A DNA stretch of 5,088 bases from an uncultured Bryobacteraceae bacterium (GTDB taxonomy: Bacteria > Acidobacteriota > Terriglobia > Bryobacterales > Bryobacteraceae). Shown one piece after another: positions 1-5,086 of the stretch. The DNA lies in NCBI GenBank assembly GCA_937921835.1, contig CAKZVG010000577.1, positions 1-5,088 of the forward strand, given 5' to 3'. The notes beneath the pieces are model-generated. The model had not been told where the DNA came from, did no database searches, and was given only the letters and a program-made list of their open reading frames with translations. The translations under genes and the position numbers were made by a program. How positions within the stretch are numbered: the first letter of the stretch is position 1; each line of letters begins with the position of its first letter.

Positions 1-336
1 GCCATCGGAAGGCGTGGCGGCAAGATCCGGTTCATCGACGATGACCGCGGCGCGGGCGGGCATCCGCGACGGTTCGATGAGCGCCCCCGCCCGGAACGGG
101 CGCGGCGCCGGCCTGGCCCGGTCCGGAGCGGGGCGTCCGGCTGGCGCGGGAGGCGGCGCGGGAGCCGGCGGCCCCACCAGCATGGAGTCGAGGGCGACCC
201 GCGGCAGCCTCTCGGTGAAGACCAGCGGCAGCAGACACGCCACGCCCACCGCCGCGCACTGCGCAGTTAGCGAAACGGCCATGGTCCACGGCTTACTCAC
301 GCCGGACACACTTACACTCACCGACTGTTCGAACAT
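1..336 (-). CDS. TonB-family energy transducer, N-terminal part (C-terminus outside window)
   Basis: This is the first 112 residues of a protein that continues past the left edge. Residues 1-18 are a short cytoplasmic start (MFEQSVSV...SKPW). Residues 19-40 form one hydrophobic membrane anchor ending in LLPLVF. From residue 55 a proline/alanine-rich stretch begins (GPPAPAPPPAPAGRPAP) and runs with many prolines to about residue 80. Inner-membrane anchor plus periplasmic Pro-rich linker is the layout of TonB proteins, which pass proton-motive-force energy from ExbB/ExbD to outer-membrane receptors. The short N-terminus followed by TM, LP.V..TE.LP and a Pro-run is the form I know from acidobacterial TonB-like proteins. 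The start is supported by a strong Shine-Dalgarno, GGGAGGA on the minus strand (341-347), with TACC before the ATG. The diagnostic C-terminal TonB domain is not in view, so another Pro-rich anchored protein is possible. It diverges from the enolase-family gene at 485. Confidence 0.72.
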   Translation of the reverse strand, partial: MFEQSVSVSVSGVSKPWTMAVSLTAQCAAVGVACLLPLVFTERLPRVALDSMLVGPPAPAPPPAPAGRPAPDRARPAPRPFRAGALIEPSRMPARAAVIVDEPDLAATPSDG

Positions 337-354
337 GGTATCCTCCCGCCGGAC

Positions 355-365
355 TTACTTAGTTA
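355..365 (-). promoter_or_regulatory. Candidate operator/promoter patch upstream of the tonB-like gene
   Basis: An A/T-rich island, TTACTTAGTTA on the plus strand, sits in otherwise G/C-rich DNA about 19 bases before the tonB-like start codon. Its core ACT-T-AGT is an inverted repeat; four of the five outer base pairs match. On the minus strand it reads TAACTAAGTAA, which also contains -10-like hexamers (TAACTA, TAAGTA) at a distance that would give a leader of roughly 15 bases carrying the ribosome site. I find no convincing -35 box. It could be a promoter, a repressor site over a promoter, or chance. Confidence 0.25.
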
Positions 366-458
366 CGCATCCCGGCCTTCCCCTGCTTAGACGCCGGAGC
401 CGTCCCGTTGTTCCCTCCCCGGGCCGCCACGCGAAAGCGCCGGAGCGCCGCCGGACGC

Positions 459-464
459 TACAAT
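459..464 (+). promoter_or_regulatory. Candidate -10 element (TACAAT) for the enolase-family gene
   Basis: TACAAT differs from the sigma-70 consensus TATAAT at one base. It lies 20 bases before the ATG at 485, so transcription would begin near 471 and give a leader of about 14 bases with the GGGAGGG ribosome site (472-478) almost at its 5' end. No clear TTGACA-like box is visible 16-18 bases upstream. The same GCTACAAT context recurs at 5053-5060 after lpxA, which mildly supports it as a promoter word in this genome. Confidence 0.4.
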
Positions 465-484
465 TGGGGCTGGGAGGGAACACC

Positions 485-1918
485 ATGAAGCTTGCTTCGC
501 GCCGCCGCTTTCTCCAGGCCGCGGCCGCGCTTCCGGCCCTCGGATGCGGAGTCCGCAAGAGCGGCAAGCCCACCGATATCCGCGTGGAAGAGGTCCGCTT
601 CGCCTACGAGGACTACCTCTACCGCACGCCGATCAAGTTCGGTGGCACGGAACTGGACCGGGTGACGCTGCTCAACGTGGACTGCGTCGTGCGGACCGCC
701 GCCGGCAAGACGGCCAAGGGCTTCGGCTCGATGCCGCTCGGTAACATCTGGGCGTATCCGTCCAAGACCATGGGGTACGACGGCACGCTGGGCGCGATGA
801 AGGCGCTCGCTGAAAAGGTCGCCGGCATCACCGGCGGTTACAAAGAACTCGGGCACCCGGTGGACATCAACCACGCCCTGGAGCCGGAGTATCTGAAGGC
901 GGCCGCCGAAGTGAGCCGCGAGCGCGCGCTGGCCGAGCCGATTCCCAAGCTCGCCACGCTGGTGGTGGCCAGCCCGTTCGACGCCGCGATTCACGATGCG
1001 TTCGGAAAACTGCACGGCGTCAGCGCCTACCATACCTACGGTCCCGAGTTCATGAGCCATGACATCGCTTACTACCTCGGCCGGCCGGAGTTCAAAGGCG
1101 AATACCTGGGACAGTACGTCACCAGGGAACCGAAGCCGTGGATGCCGCTCTATCACCTGGTAGGGGCGGTCGATCCCATCACCGAGGCGGACATTCGCAA
1201 GCGAGTTGGGGACGGGCTGCCGGAAACGCTGCCGGAATGGATCAACTACAGCGGGCTCACGCACATCAAGATCAAGTTGAACGGCGAGGACCTCAAGTGG
1301 GATGTCGGGCGCGTGCTGGCGGTCGACCGCGTATCCGCCGAGACGCAGAAGAAGCGCGGGGTCGAGCAGTGGTACTACTCGCTGGACTTCAACGAGAAGT
1401 GCCCCAACGTCTCCTACCTGCTGGAGATGCTGAAGCAGGTGCGGGCGAAAACGCCAGCGGGTTTCGAGCGCATCCAGTACATCGAGCAGCCCACCAAACG
1501 CGATTTGAAGGCGGATCGCGAGAACGTGATGCACGAGGCGGCGAAACTGCGGCCGGTGGTGATTGACGAGTCGCTCACCGATCTCGATTCGCTGCTGCTG
1601 GCGCGCGAGATGGGCTACACGGGAGCGGCGCTGAAGGCCTGCAAGGGCCAGGCGCAGGCGCTGCTGATGGCCGCGGCCGCGCAGAAATACAAGATGTTCC
1701 TGTGCGTGCAGGATCTTACCTGCCCTGGCGCTTCGCTGATTCATTCGGCCGGCATCGCGGCGCACGTGCCCACGGTGGCTGCCATCGAGGCCAACTCCCG
1801 GCAGTACTGTCCGGCCGCGAACGCCGAGTGGGAGCCGCGCTTCCCCGGCGTGTTCGATGTCCGCAACGGGCGCGTGAACACCTCGCTGCTGAATGGAAAG
1901 GGACTTAGCGCGGTGTGA
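485..1918 (+). CDS. Tat-exported mandelate racemase/muconate lactonizing enzyme-family protein (enolase superfamily)
   Basis: A 477-residue enzyme of the enolase superfamily, whose members abstract a proton alpha to a carboxylate and stabilise the enolate with Mg2+. Barrel landmarks appear in order: PLYHLVG (first strand, about 221), HIKIKL with the KxK pair K262/K264, metal ligands D301 (SLDFN), E334 (YIEQP) and D361 (VIDES), then K384 (ALKACKG) as the opposite-face base, and E435 (AIEANS) near the last strand. KxK plus a lysine after the third metal ligand is the muconate-lactonizing/dipeptide-epimerase pattern rather than the mandelate racemase Lys/His pattern. Residues 5-11, SRRRFLQ, are a textbook twin-arginine motif, followed by an Ala-rich stretch and PALGC at 17-21, a weak lipobox. 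The protein is therefore probably exported folded and may be lipid-anchored. It is longer than the usual 350-400 residues because of the leader and added segments between cap and barrel. The start is fixed by GGGAGGG (472-478) and the leader; the frame is open further upstream, but only antisense to the tonB-like gene. Substrate is unknown. Confidence 0.9.
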   Translation: MKLASRRRFLQAAAALPALGCGVRKSGKPTDIRVEEVRFAYEDYLYRTPIKFGGTELDRVTLLNVDCVVRTAAGKTAKGFGSMPLGNIWAYPSKTMGYDGTLGAMKALAEKVAGITGGYKELGHPVDINHALEPEYLKAAAEVSRERALAEPIPKLATLVVASPFDAAIHDAFGKLHGVSAYHTYGPEFMSHDIAYYLGRPEFKGEYLGQYVTREPKPWMPLYHLVGAVDPITEADIRKRVGDGLPETLPEWINYSGLTHIKIKLNGEDLKWDVGRVLAVDRVSAETQKKRGVEQWYYSLDFNEKCPNVSYLLEMLKQVRAKTPAGFERIQYIEQPTKRDLKADRENVMHEAAKLRPVVIDESLTDLDSLLLAREMGYTGAALKACKGQAQALLMAAAAQKYKMFLCVQDLTCPGASLIHSAGIAAHVPTVAAIEANSRQYCPAANAEWEPRFPGVFDVRNGRVNTSLLNGKGLSAV

Positions 1919-2057
1919 GCGGAGAAGGCAGCCTCCCCCGGCGGGCCGCCGAAAAATTATCACGGATTTTCCAAACGAAAGGCTTGCATAATCGCACGCC
2001 GGAGGCTAAGATCGAATTCGTGCCGGTTCTCCTCCCCGCCGGCTCCGGAAACCATCG
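1919..2057. other. Intergenic region between the enolase-family and kinase-like genes
   Basis: 139 bases without a supported gene. A short G/C inverted repeat (CGGCG-GGC-CGCCG, 1939-1951) follows the stop codon but has no T-run after it on the plus strand. An A/T-rich patch (about 1951-1992) stands out from the surrounding G/C-rich DNA and leads directly into the candidate promoter at 1984-2012. Small reading frames here show no recognisable protein. Confidence 0.6.
1984..2012 (+). promoter_or_regulatory. Candidate sigma-70-type promoter for the kinase-like gene
   Basis: TTGCAT (1984-1989) and TAAGAT (2007-2012) are separated by exactly 17 bases, the optimal spacing. The boxes match consensus at three and four of six positions. 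The A/T-rich stretch just upstream (about 1951-1983) could act as an UP element. Transcription would begin near 2019, giving a leader of about 39 bases to the ATG at 2058. This is inference from spacing and sequence only. Confidence 0.45.
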
Positions 2058-2819
2058 ATGTCACAGCCTGCTCCAGCCGTCGCATTGTGTGAGACATCTC
2101 AGCCCATGCAGCCTCGCATCGACGCCGCCTTTGCCGTGCGCCAGATCGCCCATCATCTGCGGCAGCCCCTCAGCACTATCGAGGCGATCGCGTATTACCT
2201 GGAAATCGTGATGCCGCCGGCCGAATCCAAGGCTCGCGAGCAACTGGGCAAACTCCAGCGACTGGTGCAGGAGACCAACTGGATCATATCCGACGCGGTA
2301 CATTTTTTCCGCGCCTGTCCGCCGCACCCGGAGCGGGTGGATCTCAACGAGATCGTCTGGAACGGGATCGCGGAGCTGTCCGCCGCGGACCCGGGACGGA
2401 TCGAGTTCGATCTCGAGGACGGCCTGCCGCCGGTCATGCTCGACCCGTCGCAGGCGGTCCACATTGTGCGCAACCTGGTGCACTTCTTCCAGCAGATCAT
2501 GGACGCCGGATCGAGCATCGCGGTCGCCACCCGGCACTACTCCGGCGAGGTGGTGCTGAGGGTATCGGCGGCGGCGCCCGCGTCAGCGTTCACTCCTGCG
2601 AGTCCGACGGCCGGCGGTCGGTGTCAGTGGCGTTCCGTCCCGCGAACTGAACGATCCATCGCAGCAGAGGCGCCGGAAGCGGAGCGCCGCGCGCGGCGCC
2701 GAACAGCGGCTTTCCCAGCCATTCGCCGCCGGCTGCATCCCAGCGCACGAAAGCATCCACCCGGTCCATGCGCCGCCGCGCGCTCTCCTTGGGCTCGCCT
2801 TCGCCGCCAAGCACCATGA
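2058..2819 (+). CDS. Degenerate sensor histidine kinase-like protein, probably disrupted near 2567
   Basis: The first 170 residues look like the core of a sensor kinase without a sensor domain. Residues 27-50 match the HisKA dimerisation helix, with AHHLRQPLSTIE (31-42) where a kinase has SHELRTPL. H32 is the would-be phosphoacceptor, but the acidic residue after it is H33. Residues 95-170 follow the start of an HATPase domain: VDLNEIV, a strand (RIEFDLED), PVMLDPSQAVHIVRNLVHFF in the N-box position, and VVLRVS before the expected D-x-G-x-G box. The N-box asparagine is replaced (F143 by my alignment), and no G1, F or G2 box follows. From residue 171 the frame reads Ala/Pro/Arg-rich sequence, antisense to the convergent gene, with more A/T in third positions; I do not think it is real protein. 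No membrane segment is seen, so a cytosolic location is inferred. The ATG at 2058 has only a weak ribosome site; M17 (2106) is an alternative. It may be a pseudogene or a non-catalytic phosphotransfer/dimerisation protein. Confidence 0.6.
   Translation: MSQPAPAVALCETSQPMQPRIDAAFAVRQIAHHLRQPLSTIEAIAYYLEIVMPPAESKAREQLGKLQRLVQETNWIISDAVHFFRACPPHPERVDLNEIVWNGIAELSAADPGRIEFDLEDGLPPVMLDPSQAVHIVRNLVHFFQQIMDAGSSIAVATRHYSGEVVLRVSAAAPASAFTPASPTAGGRCQWRSVPRTERSIAAEAPEAERRARRRTAAFPAIRRRLHPSARKHPPGPCAAARSPWARLRRQAP
2567..2650 (+). pseudogene. Out-of-frame remnant resembling the C-terminal end of an HATPase domain
   Basis: In the frame that starts GGC at 2567 the sequence reads GGGARVSVHSCESDG and then RRSVSVAFRPAN, with a stop at 2648-2650. 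This fits the last two strands of a histidine kinase HATPase domain (GG-x-V-x-V-x-S, a turn with Gly, then alternating S/V and F-x-P). The kinase-like reading frame at 2058 leaves recognisable sequence at VVLRVS, ending at 2567, in a different frame. Roughly 40 residues (D box to G2 box) would be missing between the two. The codons are G/C-rich at third positions, but in the part overlapping the convergent gene the two genes share third positions, so this is not independent evidence. Confidence 0.45.
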
Positions 2820-3162
2820 GGTACAGCCCGGGGTCGAGGAAATCGACGATGGCGTTCGATTCGATGATCGCGTTGCGGCCCCGGATCGCCTCGCGGATTG
2901 CGCCCGCGGCGGCGGGCAGGTCGCCGGCGGCGGCCTGAACCCAGTAGGCGCGTGCGGCGCCCGCCAGCAGGTAGCGCGACGTGTCGGCGCGGCCGGAGCC
3001 GTTGAATTCCTCCGCCATGCTCCAGCCCGCGCCCGAGTGCGGGTGGCTGACCTTCACGGCGGTCCAATGCATTTGCGGGAGGGCGCGCACGATGGCGCAC
3101 ACCAGTTCGGTTTTCCCGGCCTTGCGCCCGCCTCCGCCCACCACCACCGGCAGCGGATTCAC
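2590..3162 (-). CDS. MobB-like P-loop NTPase coupled to lpxD
   Basis: A 190-residue P-loop protein. Walker A is GGRKAGKT (11-18) right after a beta strand of valines (PVVV). It is followed by AVKVSHPH (35-42), resembling the Lys/His strand of MobB, then DTSRYLLAGA (60-69), like the MobB D-S-x-R-x-x-x-A-G-A segment. IIESNAIVDFLDPGLYLMVL (99-118) matches the strand-loop-strand where MobB has an E-G motif. MobB binds GTP and assists molybdopterin guanine dinucleotide synthesis; no molybdenum gene is nearby, so I call only the fold. The GTG start at 3162 is chosen because it overlaps the lpxD stop as GTGA, implying translational coupling, and places Walker A at the N-terminus as usual. An in-frame ATG at 3285 would add 41 residues antisense-free but inside lpxD and unlike any family start. 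The last 15 residues (NATDTDRRPSDSQE region) are polar and probably disordered. The 3' end overlaps the convergent kinase-like gene. Confidence 0.78.
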   Translation of the reverse strand: MNPLPVVVGGGGRKAGKTELVCAIVRALPQMHWTAVKVSHPHSGAGWSMAEEFNGSGRADTSRYLLAGAARAYWVQAAAGDLPAAAGAIREAIRGRNAIIESNAIVDFLDPGLYLMVLGGEGEPKESARRRMDRVDAFVRWDAAGGEWLGKPLFGAARGAPLPAPLLRWIVQFAGRNATDTDRRPSDSQE

Positions 3163-4184
3163 CGCCGCTCCAACTCCTCGATCCGCCGCCTGAGAGCGGC
3201 CAGCTCGCTGCGCATGGCGGGCAGGCGCGCCAGGTTGGCGAGCTGCTCGAGATGCTCCTTGAGAGGCCGCGCCGGGGTTCCCCAAACCACCTGCCCGCCG
3301 CGGACGATTTTCGAACTCAGCACGCCGCAGCCGGAGCCCAACACCGCGCCGGACTCGATGCGGGCCTTGTCGCCGATGCCGACCTGGCCGCCGATGACGG
3401 CGTAATCCTCCACCACCACGCCGCCCGAGAACCCGGTCTGCGCCGCTACCACCACGTGCTTGCCGATGCGGCAGTTGTGCGCCACGTGGACCATGTTGTC
3501 GAGCTTGGCGCCGTCGCCGATCCAGGTAACGCCCAGCGCGGCGCGGTCAACGCAGGAATTGGCGCCGATCTCGACGTCGTCGCCGATGGCCACGCGTCCC
3601 ACCTGCGGGAACTTCTCGTACCGGCCGCCGCTCAGCGCGAAGCCGAAACCGTCGGCGCCAATGACGCATCCGGCGTGCAGGATCACCCGGTCGCCCATCT
3701 CGACGTCGTCGTACACCGTCACGTTGGGGTAGAGGATGCACTGCTGGCCCACGTGGACGCGGCGCCCGATCGCGCAGCCGCTTCCGATGCGCGTTCCCGC
3801 CCCGATGCGCGCTCCCTCTTCGATGCAGGCGAACGCTCCCACCGATACCGCTTCGCCAAGCTGCGCGCCGGGGGAGACGAACGCCGCCGGGTGCACGCCC
3901 GGCTCCACCGGCGGCGGCGGCAACAGGCGCGCCACGGCGCGGGCGAAAGCGGCCCGCGGCTCCGCCGAGCGGATCAAAGTGCGGCCGCCGGGATTGTCGA
4001 AGTCCGGCGGGACGATCAGACAGCCGGCCGAAGAGCTTTGCGCCTGGCGGAAGGCCTTCGGGTTGTTCACGAAGGACAGGTCGGAACTACCAGCGCTTTC
4101 GACCGGGGCCACGCCCGTCAGCCGCTTCTCTCCGTCGCCCTCGTAGGTGCAGGCCAGCCACTCCGCCAGTTCGCGCACACGCAT
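3159..4184 (-). CDS. lpxD: UDP-3-O-acylglucosamine N-acyltransferase LpxD
   Basis: LpxD adds the N-linked hydroxyacyl chain from acyl-ACP to UDP-3-O-acyl-glucosamine, the third step of lipid A synthesis, in the cytoplasm. The protein is 341 residues, the same length as E. coli LpxD. Residues 1-95 are the uridine-binding N-terminal domain (RVRELAEWL, LTGVAPVESA, DLSFVNNPKAF). Residues about 96-300 are left-handed beta-helix hexapeptide repeats (VHPAAFVSPGAQLGEAVSVG and onward). IGADGFGFA (175-183) and VHVAHNCRIG (232-241) are family signatures; H236 aligns with the catalytic His of the E. coli IAHN motif. WGTPARPLKEHLEQLANLAR leads into the C-terminal helices (to 341) used for trimer and ACP contacts. 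The ATG at 4184 is preferred over an in-frame ATG at 4241 because GGAGGAA (minus strand, 4191-4197) stands 6 bases before it and the family begins with this MRVRELAEWL-type sequence. It is the first gene of a two-gene unit with the P-loop gene, and it diverges from lpxA. Confidence 0.95.
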   Translation of the reverse strand: MRVRELAEWLACTYEGDGEKRLTGVAPVESAGSSDLSFVNNPKAFRQAQSSSAGCLIVPPDFDNPGGRTLIRSAEPRAAFARAVARLLPPPPVEPGVHPAAFVSPGAQLGEAVSVGAFACIEEGARIGAGTRIGSGCAIGRRVHVGQQCILYPNVTVYDDVEMGDRVILHAGCVIGADGFGFALSGGRYEKFPQVGRVAIGDDVEIGANSCVDRAALGVTWIGDGAKLDNMVHVAHNCRIGKHVVVAAQTGFSGGVVVEDYAVIGGQVGIGDKARIESGAVLGSGCGVLSSKIVRGGQVVWGTPARPLKEHLEQLANLARLPAMRSELAALRRRIEELERR

Positions 4185-4235
4185 GGATCGTTCCTCCGGC
4201 CGCCGCGCACCGGGCGCGGACGCACCCCCACTGAG

Positions 4236-4242
4236 TATCATA
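4236..4242. promoter_or_regulatory. Shared near-symmetric -10 element between lpxD and lpxA
   Basis: The 65-bp gap between the two start codons holds one A/T-rich site, GTATCATAC (4235-4243). Read on the plus strand it gives TATCAT (4236-4241); on the minus strand it gives TATGAT (4242-4237). Each differs from TATAAT by one base. For lpxD this gives a leader of about 45 bases containing its strong ribosome site. For lpxA it puts the start of transcription at or within about two bases of the ATG at 4250, and no ribosome site precedes that ATG, so the lpxA message may be leaderless. Neither strand shows a good -35 box. Confidence 0.45.
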
Positions 4243-4249
4243 CAGACTT

Positions 4250-5038
4250 ATGCCCGCCGATCCATCCGTCGTGGCCGCCCCAACCGCCCGCATCCACCCG
4301 GAGGCGCGCCTCGGGCCGGGCACGGTGGTGGGCGACTACTGCGTGATCGAGTCCGACGTGGTGATCGGCGCGCGCTGCCGGCTGGAGCCTTACGTGTACG
4401 TGAAACGCTGGACCACGCTGGGCGACGGCAACGAGATTTCGGCGGGCACGGTGCTGGGCACCGATCCACTCGACAAGGCCTTCACCGGGGAGCGCAGTTA
4501 CCTGCGCATCGGCAATGGGAACCGCATCCGCGAGCACTTCACCATTTCGCGCGGAACACGTCCGGAGACGGCCACCGTGATCGGCGACGGCAACTACATC
4601 ATGACCTCGGGACACATCGCGCACAACTGCCGCGTCGGGAACGGCACGGTGATCGCGAGCTGCGCCTTGCTGGCGGGCTACGTCGAGGTCGAGGACCAGG
4701 CGTTCATCTCGGGCAACGTCGCCATCCACCAGTTCTGCCGGGTTGGACGGCTGGCGATGGTGGCGGGAAACTCCGGCGTCAACACCGACCTGCCGCCCTA
4801 TTTCACGTATTGCGGGAACCGCGCCGTGCCGCGCGGGCTGAATCTGACCGGGCTGCGGCGCGCGGGACTGGATGCGGCGGAGATCGCTTCGCTCAAGGCC
4901 GCTTACCGGCTGCTGTTCCGGAGCGGAGTGAAACTGGCCGAGGCGCTCGAACGGATCGACGCCGGCATCGGCGGCGAACACGCGCGCCATCTGACGGCGT
5001 TCATCCGCGCCAGCCGGCGGGGCATCTGCCGCGAGTAA
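4250..5038 (+). CDS. lpxA: Acyl-ACP--UDP-N-acetylglucosamine O-acyltransferase LpxA
   Basis: LpxA transfers a hydroxyacyl chain from ACP to the 3-OH of UDP-GlcNAc, the committed entry to lipid A synthesis, in the cytoplasm. The product is 262 residues, as in E. coli. Residues 10-180 are hexapeptide beta-helix coils (IHPEARLGPGTVVGDYCVIE and following); residues about 195-262 are the C-terminal helical domain (GLNLTGLRRAGL, AAYRLLFRSG). GHIAHNCRVGN (121-131) holds H122 and the catalytic H125 at E. coli numbering, IHQFC holds H160, and R204 is kept. G173, whose E. coli equivalent sets acyl length, is Gly, favouring a long chain. Two positions studied in E. coli differ by my alignment: K76 is replaced by A77 and H144 by Y144, and the QDLKY loop reads LDKAF (74-78). 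The ATG at 4250 is the first in frame and suits the family start but lacks a ribosome site. The usual partners fabZ and lpxB are not adjacent in view. Confidence 0.93.
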   Translation: MPADPSVVAAPTARIHPEARLGPGTVVGDYCVIESDVVIGARCRLEPYVYVKRWTTLGDGNEISAGTVLGTDPLDKAFTGERSYLRIGNGNRIREHFTISRGTRPETATVIGDGNYIMTSGHIAHNCRVGNGTVIASCALLAGYVEVEDQAFISGNVAIHQFCRVGRLAMVAGNSGVNTDLPPYFTYCGNRAVPRGLNLTGLRRAGLDAAEIASLKAAYRLLFRSGVKLAEALERIDAGIGGEHARHLTAFIRASRRGICRE

Positions 5039-5054
5039 CCGCTCGGCGATCCGC

Positions 5055-5060
5055 TACAAT
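5055..5060 (+). promoter_or_regulatory. Candidate -10 element (TACAAT) downstream of lpxA
   Basis: CGCTACAAT repeats, base for base through GCTACAAT, the context seen at 457-464 before the enolase-family gene. It lies 17 bases after the lpxA stop and would serve a gene beyond the right edge. No -35 box is evident in the short gap, part of which would fall in the lpxA 3' end. Confidence 0.35.
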
Positions 5061-5070
5061 GAAGGGCAGT

Positions 5071-5086
5071 GGCGCGGTTCCGCGCC
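5071..5086 (+). other. Short G/C-rich hairpin at the right edge
   Basis: GGCGCG-GTTC-CGCGCC forms a perfect 6-bp stem with a 4-base loop 33 bases after the lpxA stop. No T-run is visible because the window ends two bases later, so an intrinsic terminator for lpxA can be neither shown nor excluded. It would also lie in the leader of any transcript starting from the TACAAT at 5055. Confidence 0.4.

Noticed and set aside
14..484. Long in-frame N-terminal extension of the enolase-family gene back to position 14
   Set aside because: It is low-complexity, runs antisense to the tonB-like gene, and the ATG at 485 has a clear ribosome site followed by a Tat leader.
1939..1951. G/C inverted repeat after the enolase-family stop as an intrinsic terminator
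   Set aside because: The stem is only 5 bp with a 3-base loop, and A-rich rather than T-rich sequence follows on the plus strand.
458..1963. Open frame of about 500 codons on the minus strand, antisense to the enolase-family gene
   Set aside because: Typical shadow frame in G/C-rich DNA; Arg/His/Leu-rich, with no recognisable domain and no ribosome site.
1915..2211. Short 98-codon plus-strand frame bridging the intergenic region
   Set aside because: No recognisable protein, and it overlaps the better-supported kinase-like start in another frame.
4185..4241. Upstream ATG at 4241 as the lpxD start
   Set aside because: It would add 19 residues not typical of LpxD and would sit inside the -10 element; the ATG at 4184 has GGAGGAA at ideal spacing.
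3252..4346. Long plus-strand open frame opposite lpxD
   Set aside because: Antisense shadow of lpxD, which has clear family signatures; the translation is His/Arg/Ala-rich with no domain.
4238..4990. Minus-strand open frame opposite lpxA
   Set aside because: Antisense shadow of lpxA with no recognisable features.
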